64,000 nucleotides of DNA from Ignavibacteria bacterium (lineage in GTDB: Bacteria > Bacteroidota > Ignavibacteria > Tepidaquicellales > Tepidaquicellaceae). A model generated the notes under the pieces. It searched no databases. It was not told the DNA's origin and saw nothing but the letters and a program-made list of their open reading frames with translations. This document shows positions 1 to 8,657 of this stretch, piece after piece. The stretch is taken from the NCBI GenBank assembly GCA_016710985.1, contig JADJTX010000019.1:28901-92900 (forward strand), written 5' to 3'. Numbering within the stretch: the first letter of the stretch is position 1; the number at the start of each line of letters is the position of its first letter. A program made the position numbers and the translations under genes.

Positions 1-1364
1 CCCTGGTATCCTGCAGCTGTTCCGGAGATCGGAACAGGTTTGAATTTATGATCTGAAATTAATACGTCTGTAAATGTGACACCTCCGTCAGTTGATCTTG
101 AAAGATAAATACGTGCAGAATCATTTGTTGGAATACCGCGCGTGCTGTAATAACAGACATTAATTCCGCCTGTTGCATCTACATTTATTGCGGGGAAATA
201 TTCATATGAACCTGCTGCATTTTGATTAACTCTCACCCTTGTCCAGCTGGACCCGCCGTCAGGAGTTTTCATTAATACAATGTCTGCATTGTCTAATGCC
301 GGAGCAAAGTTTTTTTCAGCCATTACAACATACTCATCATCTGCGGACGAGAGACAGGTTTTATCTCCGTCAATTCTCGGAAACCCATTTGCTCTGATTA
401 TTGAACTCGATGATGTTAACAGATCAGATGTTCTGATTCCGTTTGTGTTGACTTTTACATCCGATACGTCACCCCATGAAGTTCCACCTGTACCTGATTC
501 TGCCCAGCCTAAATAATCTTCAGTAGAGTTTTGTCCATTAGAAGTACAGTTTGCAAAAACTACGCGCACCCATCCGTATATATCAACAGTAACATCACAG
601 CCCTGGTGATGATGTCCTGCTGATGGAACGGGACTGACCGGAATAACATTTGACCAGGTTACTCCGCCGTCATCAGAATATGTTGAAACGATTCTGTTTA
701 CGTAAGCTCCGGCAAATTCTGTATAAACAGTATAACATCTTCCGTAGTATGCACTTGTTGGCGTACCGTCAGTGCAGGATAAATTTTTATCTGTGCCTGT
801 TGTTGCACCCGGAAATGTTACTGTGCCGGACCATGTAGCGCCGTTATTAACTGAATAAGCGGCTCCCATTGATCCTGTACTTGTAATGTATGAGATCAGA
901 AGTCTTCCTGTGTACATTATCATCGGAGCAGGATCTCCGAAATTAAAATTTGTAGTATCATCACCAAAGAACGTAAGCCCTCCGTCAGTCGTTACATAAT
1001 GTCCGCAGCTGAAAGTAGTTGTGCCGCCTACATTAAATGTATTTGCTGAAGCAAACATTATATTTGGATTTTGCGGATGACGTGTGATTGGAACTTCACT
1101 TTGAGTTCTTGCTGAAGTAGGGTGTACTCTGAAATTTGGACCTACAGAAAAAACTCCCTGAGGTGTGGAAATGTATCTTGTTTCATTACTGAAAGCTGCA
1201 TCTGTCCCGTTGGGAAGATCAATATACTGACCTTCGGGATTCAGATTGATAGCAGTTCTTGGATCTTGACTCCATTTTGGACTGTCGTCATTACCTGAGA
1301 ATCCGGAATAAAGAATCCAGGAAAAGCAAATGATTGCCGTTAGAAGAAATAATTTAATCTTCAT
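1..1364 (-). CDS. secreted BNR/sialidase-like propeller protein (3' end outside window)
   Basis: An uninterrupted minus-strand frame runs from an ATG at 1364 to the window edge, about 454 codons, so the C-terminus is missing. The start lies just downstream of a GGGAGATCC purine-rich stretch. The first 23 or so residues form a signal peptide (MKIKLFLLTAIICFSWILYS). Asp-box/BNR motifs recur at about residues 125 (TTDGGLTFF), 172 (NNGATWS) and 230 (SDDGGVTWS), with two more nearer the edge (TPDGGSSWT, STDGGVTFT). This is the pattern of sialidase-type six-bladed propellers. The family includes exo-sialidases and many surface proteins with no known activity; no sialidase Arg triad was confirmed here. 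A T9SS sorting domain would be expected in the missing part, by analogy with the neighbours. It is divergent from the gene at 1585. Confidence 0.8.
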   Translation of the reverse strand, partial: MKIKLFLLTAIICFSWILYSGFSGNDDSPKWSQDPRTAINLNPEGQYIDLPNGTDAAFSNETRYISTPQGVFSVGPNFRVHPTSARTQSEVPITRHPQNPNIMFASANTFNVGGTTTFSCGHYVTTDGGLTFFGDDTTNFNFGDPAPMIMYTGRLLISYITSTGSMGAAYSVNNGATWSGTVTFPGATTGTDKNLSCTDGTPTSAYYGRCYTVYTEFAGAYVNRIVSTYSDDGGVTWSNVIPVSPVPSAGHHHQGCDVTVDIYGWVRVVFANCTSNGQNSTEDYLGWAESGTGGTSWGDVSDVKVNTNGIRTSDLLTSSSSIIRANGFPRIDGDKTCLSSADDEYVVMAEKNFAPALDNADIVLMKTPDGGSSWTRVRVNQNAAGSYEYFPAINVDATGGINVCYYSTRGIPTNDSARIYLSRSTDGGVTFTDVLISDHKFKPVPISGTAAGYQ

Positions 1365-1584
1365 TGGATCTCCCTTTCGTTAAATTTTTTGGATTGCAAT
1401 TAATTATTTAAATTGATTTCAAAAATCAAGTCCAATATATGGTTAACCCACGAAAAATACATAAATGATTGAACGAACATATAGCCGGCATTTTTATATG
1501 GAATCTGAAATTGAAATTATCTTTATTATTTAGATATAATTCATTGCAAATTTTTTGTTAATTATTTTGTTACTATAACTAAAA

Positions 1585-2916
1585 ATGTTTATACACATGT
1601 TAACCGGATTTAAAAAAATCCATATTTTATTTTTTATTTTATTACTGATGACAGATTATTCTTTTTCACAAAATTACTGGTCTGAAATCAACAGCCCCAC
1701 TTCAAAAACTCTTACAAATTGTTTCTTTATAAATTCCGGAACCGGCTGGCTTTCAGGAGATTCCGGTACCATCATTCGAACAACTAACGGTGGAAATAAC
1801 TGGACAGTTCAAAATTCCGGAATAGTTAACAACATCGAAGATATTTTTTTTCTGAATGAAAGATTAGGATGGGCTACTGCATTTGAGGTCTTCCCCGATT
1901 CAAATGAATTTCCGGGCACTCATATTCTCAAAACAACGAACGGAGGAGAAGTCTGGACAAACTCCATGTTTCCCGATACAAATATGTTTATGACATCAGT
2001 ATACTATCTGGATTCGCTTAAAGGATTTTTAGGCGGAATAGCCGCGGCTATTGTAATGACAACTAATAACGGATTAAGCTGGACTTATACAGATACTGAT
2101 TCATCTCTTTTCTTTACACTTCCGGTGTTCGATATTTCATTTTATGATGATCAGATTGGATATGCCTGCGGCGGATTCAGGGATATAGCAGGTATTACAT
2201 GGGTTACTACTAATGGCGGATTTAACTGGAGGGGAACTGTGCTTGCGCCTGAACCTTTTTTTGACATCGCAATCCTGAATTCGCAAAAAACTATCTGCTC
2301 GGGTGGTGATCTTGAATACGGATCAAGCATTGCTTCTACTTCTAACCAGGGAGCTAACTGGTTCTATGACACACTCGGAGTATTCGGATTAGCTACCGGA
2401 ATTGATAACCGGACTCAGTCAGAAATCTGGATGACATCAGGATATGCGGCAAAATTCCTTTATTCATTGGATACAGGAAACACCTGGGCTGCAATACCGA
2501 CACCAGGTAATCCAGCAATACTGGATCTGGATTTTACAGATTCTCTTTACGGTTTTGCCTGCGGAGTAAACGGAGTGATATTAAAATATGATAAAACAAA
2601 GTCATCCGTTTTAAATGACCCGAATGAAATTCATGATTTTGGTTTTGCTCTGTATCAGAATTATCCAAATCCGTTCAATCCAAAGACAATTATCAATTAT
2701 ACAATCCTGTCAAATGTCAAAGGTCAGATGTCAAACGTAAAATTAATTGTTTATAACTCTTCAGGAAGTGAAATATCAACACTGGTAAATGGAAAACAAA
2801 AACCGGGAAGCTATACAGTAGAATTTAACGCGGGTAATTTACCGAGCGGGATTTATTTTTATAAGCTGAGTTCATCAGGCTTTTCTGTAACAAAAAAAAT
2901 GATCGTTTTAAAATAA
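1585..2916 (+). CDS. T9SS-secreted YCF48/BNR-like propeller protein
   Basis: A 443-residue protein with an N-terminal signal peptide (cleavage likely after DYSFSQ, near residue 29). Repeated blades carry the signatures GWLSGDSGTIIRTTNGGNNW, ILKTTNGGEVW and MTTNNGLSW, typical of photosystem II stability factor/BNR-type propellers. Residues about 355-443 are a T9SS type A sorting domain: YQNYPNPFNPKTIINYTI, then LIVYNSSGSEISTLVNGKQK and a final KKMIVLK. It is therefore probably exported by the Sec system, carried across the outer membrane by T9SS and kept at the surface or released. The ATG at 1597 is an alternative start; no clear Shine-Dalgarno sequence separates them. Ligand and role are unknown. 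Confidence 0.85.
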   Translation: MFIHMLTGFKKIHILFFILLLMTDYSFSQNYWSEINSPTSKTLTNCFFINSGTGWLSGDSGTIIRTTNGGNNWTVQNSGIVNNIEDIFFLNERLGWATAFEVFPDSNEFPGTHILKTTNGGEVWTNSMFPDTNMFMTSVYYLDSLKGFLGGIAAAIVMTTNNGLSWTYTDTDSSLFFTLPVFDISFYDDQIGYACGGFRDIAGITWVTTNGGFNWRGTVLAPEPFFDIAILNSQKTICSGGDLEYGSSIASTSNQGANWFYDTLGVFGLATGIDNRTQSEIWMTSGYAAKFLYSLDTGNTWAAIPTPGNPAILDLDFTDSLYGFACGVNGVILKYDKTKSSVLNDPNEIHDFGFALYQNYPNPFNPKTIINYTILSNVKGQMSNVKLIVYNSSGSEISTLVNGKQKPGSYTVEFNAGNLPSGIYFYKLSSSGFSVTKKMIVLK

Positions 2917-3020
2917 CAACATTCAATGTTCAAAATCTTTAAGAGCTGCAAATGAAATATTATCCAATTTTCAATCAACCACCTGACTAATCAACCAATT
3001 AACTAATTAACCAAACCCGG

Positions 3021-3093
3021 AGCTGGAGACGTGAGTTGAACACGCGACCTGCTGATTACGAATCAGCTGCTCTACCAACTGAGCTACTCCAGC
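3021..3093 (-). tRNA. tRNA-Thr (anticodon CGT)
   Basis: The reverse complement folds as a 73-nt cloverleaf. The 7-bp acceptor stem is GCTGGAG/CTCCAGC with T as discriminator base. The D arm is GCTC...GAGC, the anticodon stem GCTGA/TCAGC around loop TTCGTAA, and the T arm GCGTG TTCAACT CACGT with one G-T pair. The anticodon CGT reads threonine codon ACG. No 3' CCA is encoded. Confidence 0.95.
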
Positions 3094-3154
3094 TTATTGA
3101 TTAAAGATTTATAAGATTCTTAAAATTATAAGATTACACTATTACTTAAATTAA

Positions 3155-3186
3155 AAGATTTGTAAGAAATGAATCTTACAAATCTT
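3155..3186. terminator. 12-bp perfect inverted repeat downstream of ahcY
   Basis: AAGATTTGTAAG and CTTACAAATCTT flank an 8-nt loop, with A-rich sequence on the left side that becomes a U-run in the minus-strand transcript. It lies 30 bp beyond the ahcY stop, so a terminator role is reasonable. The right arm is repeated directly just downstream (GAATCTTACAAATCTTAT twice), so part of this is a short tandem duplication. Confidence 0.5.
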
Positions 3187-3215
3187 ATGAATCTTACAAA
3201 TCTTATGAATCCAAA

Positions 3216-4541
3216 TTAATACCTGTACATTTCCGCCTTATATGGTCCGTCTACTGAAACACCGATATAATCTGCCTGCTCTTTCGAAAGTGTCTCAAGC
3301 TTTGCACCGACTTTTTCAAGATGAAGTCTTGCAACTTTCTCATCTAAATGTTTCGGCAATACATAAACTTTGTTTTCATAGTTCTGCGAATTATTCCATA
3401 ATTCCAATTGTGCAAGGACCTGATTTGTAAACGAATTCGACATTACGAAAGAAGGATGTCCCATCGCACATCCGAGATTTACTAATCTTCCTTCGGCTAA
3501 GATAATTATTTCTTTACCGTCAACTGTATAAAGGTCTACCTGAGGTTTGATAGTATTCTTTGTTTTTCCGTAATTCTCATTCAGCCATGCCATGTCAATT
3601 TCATTATCAAAATGACCAATGTTACATACGATCGCTTTGTCTTTCATATTCTTGAAATGCCTGTCCGTAATGATATTCACATTACCGGTAGCTGTTACAA
3701 ATATATCAGCGATCTTTGAAGCTTCATCCATTGTTATGACCTGATATCCGTCCATCGCTGCCTGTAACGCACAGATCGGATCGATCTCAGTTACCAATAC
3801 TCTTGCGCCTGCTCCTCTGAGTGACTGAGCTGATCCTTTTCCAACATCACCATAACCTCCAACAACTGCAACTTTTCCTGCCATCATTATATCAGTAGCT
3901 CTTCTGATCGCGTCTACCAGTGATTCTTTACATCCGTATTTATTGTCAAATTTAGACTTTGTAACTGAATCATTTACATTGATAGCCGGGACAGAAAGCG
4001 TTCCGTTTTTCATTCTTTCATATAGTCTGTGAACTCCGGTTGTTGTTTCTTCGGATAGACCTTTTATCTCAGCAATCAGTTCCGGATAATTATCAAATAC
4101 CATATTAGTCAGATCACCGCCGTCATCTAAGATCATGTTCAATGGCTTTCTATCAGGTCCGAAGAACAAAGTCTGCTCAATGCACCAGTTAAATTCTTCT
4201 TCGTTCATTCCTTTCCAGGCGTAAACCGGAATTCCTGCCGCTGCTATTGCCGCAGCTGCATGATCCTGTGTTGAAAAAATGTTGCAGGAAGACCATGTAA
4301 CTTCTGCTCCGAGATCAACTAATGTCTCTATTAATACTGCTGTCTGAATTGTCATATGAAGACAGCCGGCAATGCGTGCGCCTTTGAGTGGTTTTTTAGA
4401 TTTATATTCTTCCCTGACAGCCATCAGTCCGGGCATTTCTGCTTCAGCAAGACGGATCTCTTTTCGTCCGAATTCTGCTAAAGATATATCTTTTACTTTG
4501 TATGGTAAGACTTTTGTTTTGTCTATTGTTTCAGTGCTCAA
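3216..4541 (-). CDS. ahcY: adenosylhomocysteinase
   Basis: A 441-residue S-adenosylhomocysteine hydrolase. It reversibly splits S-adenosylhomocysteine into adenosine and homocysteine and so clears the product inhibitor of methyltransferases; cytoplasmic, NAD-dependent. Visible family motifs are the substrate-domain start (AGCLHMTIQTAVLIETL), the catalytic segment NVNDSVTKSKFDNKYGC, the Rossmann NAD site VVGGYGDVGKGSAQSL and the C-terminal GPYKAEMYRY. Length and both ends match the family. It stands alone on the minus strand between the tRNA and small secreted proteins. No SAH or SAM riboswitch-like structure was recognised in the short upstream gap. Confidence 0.97.
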   Translation of the reverse strand: MSTETIDKTKVLPYKVKDISLAEFGRKEIRLAEAEMPGLMAVREEYKSKKPLKGARIAGCLHMTIQTAVLIETLVDLGAEVTWSSCNIFSTQDHAAAAIAAAGIPVYAWKGMNEEEFNWCIEQTLFFGPDRKPLNMILDDGGDLTNMVFDNYPELIAEIKGLSEETTTGVHRLYERMKNGTLSVPAINVNDSVTKSKFDNKYGCKESLVDAIRRATDIMMAGKVAVVGGYGDVGKGSAQSLRGAGARVLVTEIDPICALQAAMDGYQVITMDEASKIADIFVTATGNVNIITDRHFKNMKDKAIVCNIGHFDNEIDMAWLNENYGKTKNTIKPQVDLYTVDGKEIIILAEGRLVNLGCAMGHPSFVMSNSFTNQVLAQLELWNNSQNYENKVYVLPKHLDEKVARLHLEKVGAKLETLSKEQADYIGVSVDGPYKAEMYRY

Positions 4542-4641
4542 TTTAAATCTCCTTAAGTTTTTAGATTAGTGTGTAAGATACAATATATATTTTTTTAAAT
4601 AAATTAATATTTTACTGCATTTGTTAATAATGTAAATATGG

Positions 4642-4673
4642 AAAAAGGCGTAAAGATTATTCTTTACACCTTT
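4642..4673 (-). terminator. intrinsic terminator of the 4725-5126 gene
   Basis: On the minus strand GGTGTAAAG-loop-CTTTACGCC is followed directly by TTTTT. The stem has 9 pairs with one wobble. It sits about 50 bp past the stop codon at 4725. Confidence 0.7.
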
Positions 4674-4724
4674 CATTGCTAAATGTGAACGGATTTTAAC
4701 CTTTTCCAGGTTATAATTAATTTT

Positions 4725-5126
4725 TTACTTTATACCGCCGCTTTCTTTTAAGTCAACATTCATTATTCTTTCGTCTGCAAAAATCACACTGCTCTTATCT
4801 TTGGAATAAATTTCCAGTCTGCATTTATATATTATTTCATTCACATTCCCGCCGGTTTTGAAATAAACACAGTGCTTTCCGCTGTCTGCTTCTCCTTCGG
4901 CAAGAGTTGTAATGATTTTCCCGTCAATATCAGTTACATACAACTTCACAAAATTTTCATCCTTAAGAGTAAATTCAATCGCCGTATTGTTAATAAATGG
5001 ATTTGGGTAGTTCTGCATCAGTCCGTTTTCTGAAGCTTTCTTTCCTGTTATTAATGACGGTTGTGAGCTTGAATTAGTACTGAAAAGTAAGACGGTCATT
5101 AGTATTGCAAATATAATGTATCTCAT
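4725..5126 (-). CDS. small secreted protein with an atypical T9SS-like sorting domain
   Basis: A 133-residue protein with signal peptide MRYIIFAILMTVLLFSTNSSS. Almost the whole mature part resembles a T9SS tail: residues about 38-50 read QNYPNPFINNTAIEFTL, followed by VKLYVTDIDGKIITTLAEGEADSGKH. The C-terminus is unusual because the normal GxYFYxLxxxxxxxxKKMLLxK end is replaced by CRLEIYSKDKSSVIFADERIMNVDLKESGGIK. It may be a stand-alone sorting-domain-like surface protein or a worn-down remnant of a larger cargo. The start is preceded by GGGGAGTCC on the minus strand. A terminator follows. Confidence 0.7.
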   Translation of the reverse strand: MRYIIFAILMTVLLFSTNSSSQPSLITGKKASENGLMQNYPNPFINNTAIEFTLKDENFVKLYVTDIDGKIITTLAEGEADSGKHCVYFKTGGNVNEIIYKCRLEIYSKDKSSVIFADERIMNVDLKESGGIK

Positions 5127-5156
5127 TGGACTCCCCTTTTTTTAGATTATTATTAT

Positions 5157-5612
5157 TTAATATTTAAGTAAAGTTAAACTTAACAATTGTATAAAGCTGT
5201 TTTTTTCTGTCTTGGAATAATATTCCCATTGAAATGATCCTTCAAACCCGCTCTGATTATTTTCAATATTTGCATCTTCTGACTGTTCATCGGAAATGTC
5301 ATCCTCATTATAGACATCCTCATCTTCATTCCCTGAAATTTCATCCTCATCAACATCCTCATTTACATTCTCAAAAGTATCAACCTCATCATAAATATCC
5401 TCATTTGCATTCTCTGAAGTTGAATATTCTATGTTCCTGTCCTCTGCTTGCTGAAATTCAAGTTCCTCTGAATATCCGTAAACAGGCTCTTCATCAGAAT
5501 TATGAATGCAACAGGCTTTAATTTCATTCACTGTCTGTGAATTAGATTCTATGGGATAGAACTCAATAATTAATAAGAGTGCAAATATGGTTTTTATAAT
5601 GATGTTTTTCAT
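5157..5612 (-). CDS. secreted acidic repeat protein, unknown function
   Basis: I place the start at the ATG at 5612 (MKNIIIKTIFALLLIIEFYP) because it has a purine-rich AACGGAAGG upstream and begins a clean signal peptide; the frame is open 38 codons further upstream but that stretch is not signal-like. The mature part of about 125 residues has a short Cys-bearing segment (IKACCIHNSDEEPVYGY) and then a low-complexity acidic region of Asp/Glu/Asn with repeated NEDVDEDE and ENANEDIYDE-like units. No family was recognised. Acidic repeats of this kind often bind calcium or simply extend; this is inference. It lies about 100 bp downstream of a palindrome listed separately. Confidence 0.6.
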   Translation of the reverse strand: MKNIIIKTIFALLLIIEFYPIESNSQTVNEIKACCIHNSDEEPVYGYSEELEFQQAEDRNIEYSTSENANEDIYDEVDTFENVNEDVDEDEISGNEDEDVYNEDDISDEQSEDANIENNQSGFEGSFQWEYYSKTEKNSFIQLLSLTLLKY

Positions 5613-5711
5613 TTTCTTTTCCTTCCGTTTATTTTTAAGTTTTAAATTAATTTCATGTACAAAAATCGGAAATATATTGCATAAGATTAATAAATGCTTA
5701 TACACTTTCCT

Positions 5712-5731
5712 AATAAGTGTAAACACTTATT
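5712..5731. promoter_or_regulatory. palindromic operator-like site (AAGTGTAAACACTT)
   Basis: AATAAGTGT and ACACTTATT form perfect 9-bp arms around AA. The site lies about 100 bp upstream of the start at 5612. A near-identical core, TGAGTGTAAACACTTA, occurs at 20321-20336 upstream of another minus-strand gene for a secreted protein. The shared core suggests a binding site for a dimeric regulator. No regulator is identified. Confidence 0.4.
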
Positions 5732-5734
5732 TTT

Positions 5735-5770
5735 AAAAAAGGCAGACCGGGCTAAGATAGCCCGGTATGC
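5735..5770 (-). terminator. strong intrinsic terminator of the lipoprotein operon
   Basis: On the minus strand CCGGGCT ATCTT AGCCCGG forms a GC-rich stem that extends outward through TGCC/GGCA with one mismatch, and is followed by TTTTTTAAAAAT. It lies just after the stop at 5783 and closes the run of genes starting at 9667. Confidence 0.85.
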
Positions 5771-5782
5771 CGCGGGAGATGT

Positions 5783-6247
5783 TTACTTTGAACCGTTTAC
5801 GCCATTTATTTTCCCGGTTAATACAACGTCTACATCAAACATAGATGATCCGGTATTCACTACTGTTACTTCTTTCAGATCTAATTTACTGCTGCTGTTA
5901 CAGCTTAATTCTACTTTCTCATTAGAACTGCCGATTATCCTCAGGTCCTTGCATGGATCATTAAATATATCATCATCTGCTGCAGAATAAATTCTCTCCG
6001 CCTTTACAGAATTAAATAAATTTAATCCTGTATTCGAAAGATTAAAAGTATATGATCTGAAAGGTTTCAGTCTTATCTGTGTTTTAAACAACGGTCTGTC
6101 AATCTGCCTTTCAGCCTGTGATATTCCGGAATTTTCCATATTACCGGACATAGACTCCCCGGTAGAAGTTATCTGATCGCTGCATCCGGTTAGAAATGAC
6201 AGTGCGGTCAGTGATAAAGCTGCTAATAACATTTTTAAGTTTTTCAT
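5783..6247 (-). CDS. lipoprotein of the CSDQI paralogous family (copy 1)
   Basis: A 154-residue lipoprotein. The signal peptide MKNLKMLLAALSLTALSFLTGC ends in a lipobox with Cys at residue 22, followed by SDQITSTG. The mature domain resembles its neighbours at 6318 and 8658: TQIRLKPFRSYTFNLSNTGLNLFNSV, then a short segment with Cys, then CNSSSKLDLKEVTVVNTGSSMFDVDVVLTGKI. The conserved C-terminal block (xEVTVxNxxxxxxDVDVxLTG) looks like a small beta-sandwich, which is inference. It is the last gene of an operon-like run (about 70 bp after the previous gene) closed by a strong terminator. Function unknown. Confidence 0.75.
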   Translation of the reverse strand: MKNLKMLLAALSLTALSFLTGCSDQITSTGESMSGNMENSGISQAERQIDRPLFKTQIRLKPFRSYTFNLSNTGLNLFNSVKAERIYSAADDDIFNDPCKDLRIIGSSNEKVELSCNSSSKLDLKEVTVVNTGSSMFDVDVVLTGKINGVNGSK

Positions 6248-6317
6248 TTTTTGTTTTCCCTTATTGTTTGGTTTTAAATTTCCTGCCGGAATATTCTCCC
6301 GGCAGGTGTGATTGTGA

Positions 6318-6797
6318 TTATTTCTTTTCTGTTTGCTTTATTTCCTTTTTCTGCTTGATCCCTCTTATGCTTACATCAAGATCAAGAAAATCAGAACTTT
6401 TATTTTCCACTGTGATTTCCTTTACATCTAAACCGTTGCTGTGACAATCAAGTAAACTGCCGTTTGAGAGGCTGTACACGGCGATCTTACTGCAGTCCCA
6501 ACTCAGATCCTTATCTGCAGATTTAACAGGTTCACTTTCAATGTCAATTGAATACAATCTGTCAAAGCCGGTTGAAAAAAGATCGAATGTATAAGTTCTG
6601 TAAGGTTTTAATCTGACCTGAGTTCTGAATGTCGGAACCACAGGCAGCTCTATTGGTAATGTCGATGCTGAGATTACTTCCTCACCTTTTTCAGATGATC
6701 CGGTTTCGCCCGAAGAAGTTATCTGATCACTGCATCCTGTCAGTATTGACAGAACTATCATTAAGAACAGAGTGAGGAACGTTTTTAAGGTCTTCAT
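6318..6797 (-). CDS. lipoprotein of the CSDQI paralogous family (copy 2)
   Basis: A 159-residue lipoprotein, start MKTLKTFLTLFLMIVLSILTGC with the lipobox Cys at residue 22 and CSDQITSSG after it, nearly identical to copy 1 in that stretch. The mature part has TQVRLKPYRTYTFDLFSTGFDRLYSI and the C-terminal block LDVKEITVENKSSDFLDLDVSIRGI, then a lysine-rich tail. A GGAGAAAC ribosome-binding sequence precedes the ATG. It sits between the SBBP protein gene and lipoprotein copy 1 on the same strand. It is presumably anchored in a membrane; whether it faces outward is not visible. Confidence 0.75.
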   Translation of the reverse strand: MKTLKTFLTLFLMIVLSILTGCSDQITSSGETGSSEKGEEVISASTLPIELPVVPTFRTQVRLKPYRTYTFDLFSTGFDRLYSIDIESEPVKSADKDLSWDCSKIAVYSLSNGSLLDCHSNGLDVKEITVENKSSDFLDLDVSIRGIKQKKEIKQTEKK

Positions 6798-6884
6798 TTT
6801 TGTTTCTCCTTTGATTTATTTGGTTTTTAAATTATGTTTATTGTTATTTATATGTTCCTTTCAGTGCACTGAAAGAAGTCAGTG

Positions 6885-8624
6885 TTACTTTATTAATATC
6901 ATCCTCTTGGTCTGTACAAATCCGTCTGCCTGTATCTTATAGAAATATGTTCCGCTCGAAAATTGTGACGCATTCCATTCATATTTATAATTACCTGCCT
7001 GTAAGACTTTGTTTTCAAGCAATGCTACTTCTCTTCCTGTTATGTCATATACAGCCAGTCTTACTTTCGAAGATACAGGTATGTCAAAGCTTAACTTCGT
7101 AGACGGATTAAATGGATTCGGAAAATTATCATTGAGTCTGAATGCTTCTTTTATTTCTGCCGGGCTCTTAACACGAGGGGCATCTTCATATCTTATCAGG
7201 CAATAATCCATTTCAGTTTCTTCACCCATGCTTTCTCCCATTACAAAGATTCCGCCTTTACCATCCAAGACCACTCTTTTGGCTATGTCATCACTGTTTT
7301 CAAATCTGTCTGTTCCGTTATACTTCTTTTCCCAGAGTAATTCACCGTTTGCAGAATACTTGATCGTCGCAAAGTCTTTACTGTAACCGCAGCTTTGGCT
7401 CAGACCAAATCCGCTTGTGAATCCGGTTACAATTACATTTCCGTTTATGTCTGCTGCCAGAGCAAGCGCTTCATCATCACCATATCCTCCGAATTCTTCG
7501 TTGCTGTAATTCCTGGTCCATTGTGTCTCCCCTATGGGATTCAATTTAACAGTATAGAAATCGCTTTCTCCGTCCGGTGAAACTGTCTTGCCTGTCAAAA
7601 ATATATTCCCTGCGTGGTCGATGGCTATTGCTCCGGCTTCTTCATTATTTGTAATACCCCTCTGCACAGACACATTATCTACTCTCGAAATCCATTCTGT
7701 TTTCCCGTTATTGTCATACTTCAGGGTCACAATATCTTTTCCTGTTCCTGCTCCGAAACTGTATCCTGTTACATAAACATTACCTGCTGCATCAAGCGTC
7801 AGAGCGCGGACTTCATCTTCATTTATAGCTACATTTCCTCCGACACCGTTATACACAGAAGACCATAATTCCTTTCCTGATTCACCGTATTTTATTGTAA
7901 AGTAATCTTTTCCTGAACCCAATCCTTCGCTGTATCCTGAAACAAAAACATTTCCATCTTCATCTGTCTTTACAGAAACTGGCTTATCGTCAAGTCCGGC
8001 TTGTCTGTCGAATGATATCTGCCATATCATTTCTCCTTTCGGGGAGTACTTGATCGTATGAAAGTCATATCCTGTTCCCTGTCCGTCACTGTATCCGGTA
8101 ACTAATACTGACCCGGAATAATCAACTGCTATTGAAGTAGCTTCTTCATCACTGTCTTCTATGCTTCCAATCCCGCTGAAATGGTTTATCCATATCTGCT
8201 TTCCCTCTGAGTTATAACTTATAGTGCAATAGTCTCTTCCTGTCACTCCGGTATGTGTGGATCCTGTTACAAGCACATTTCCTTCCGCATCTACGGCGAT
8301 TGCATTTGCAATATCATCATTTCCATCTGCATTTCCGGAGCCTGAATATGTTGCCGTCCACAGCTCTTTACCCGAATGACCATACTTGATTGTAAGAAAA
8401 TCCTTGCCGCCGTCTTTCCCTTCAGAATATCCGGTGACATAAACAAAGCCTTCCTTATCAATTGTCATTGCCATTGCCTTGTCATCCTTATCATAGCTGT
8501 TAAATCTTGCAACCCAGTCCTGTTTTGGCTCTGCATAACTTTTAAATGTAAAGCTGAGCATCAGAGCCAGTGAGAACATGATTGTTAAAATTCCCTGTTT
8601 ACTTTTTTTCATAATTGTTTTCAT
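6885..8624 (-). CDS. T9SS-secreted SBBP-repeat propeller protein
   Basis: A 579-residue protein. The signal peptide is within residues 1-32 (IMFSLALMLSFTFKSYA). Residues about 35-480 are seven or so blades, each with the SBBP pattern: xVYVTGYSxGxGTGKDFxTIKYxxxGxxxW. Residues about 495-579 are a T9SS sorting domain (DNFPNPFNPSTKLSFDIP, VRLAVYDITGREVALLENK, TKRMILIK). SBBP proteins are common surface or secreted proteins of unknown ligand. The ATG at 8612 (MKKSKQGIL) is an alternative start. The gene is flanked on both sides by small lipoprotein genes in the same direction with gaps of 33 and 87 bp, so it is probably co-transcribed with them. Confidence 0.88.
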   Translation of the reverse strand: MKTIMKKSKQGILTIMFSLALMLSFTFKSYAEPKQDWVARFNSYDKDDKAMAMTIDKEGFVYVTGYSEGKDGGKDFLTIKYGHSGKELWTATYSGSGNADGNDDIANAIAVDAEGNVLVTGSTHTGVTGRDYCTISYNSEGKQIWINHFSGIGSIEDSDEEATSIAVDYSGSVLVTGYSDGQGTGYDFHTIKYSPKGEMIWQISFDRQAGLDDKPVSVKTDEDGNVFVSGYSEGLGSGKDYFTIKYGESGKELWSSVYNGVGGNVAINEDEVRALTLDAAGNVYVTGYSFGAGTGKDIVTLKYDNNGKTEWISRVDNVSVQRGITNNEEAGAIAIDHAGNIFLTGKTVSPDGESDFYTVKLNPIGETQWTRNYSNEEFGGYGDDEALALAADINGNVIVTGFTSGFGLSQSCGYSKDFATIKYSANGELLWEKKYNGTDRFENSDDIAKRVVLDGKGGIFVMGESMGEETEMDYCLIRYEDAPRVKSPAEIKEAFRLNDNFPNPFNPSTKLSFDIPVSSKVRLAVYDITGREVALLENKVLQAGNYKYEWNASQFSSGTYFYKIQADGFVQTKRMILIK

Positions 8625-8657
8625 GATTAATTTTTTTTTTGTTTAAAAAATGTTTTT

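Noticed and set aside
4542..4640. SAH or SAM riboswitch upstream of ahcY.
   Set aside because: The leader is short and AT-rich with no recognisable conserved core or pseudoknot.
5694..5990. Plus-strand frame of 98 codons.
   Set aside because: It crosses a strong terminator and lies antisense to a lipoprotein with a clear lipobox.
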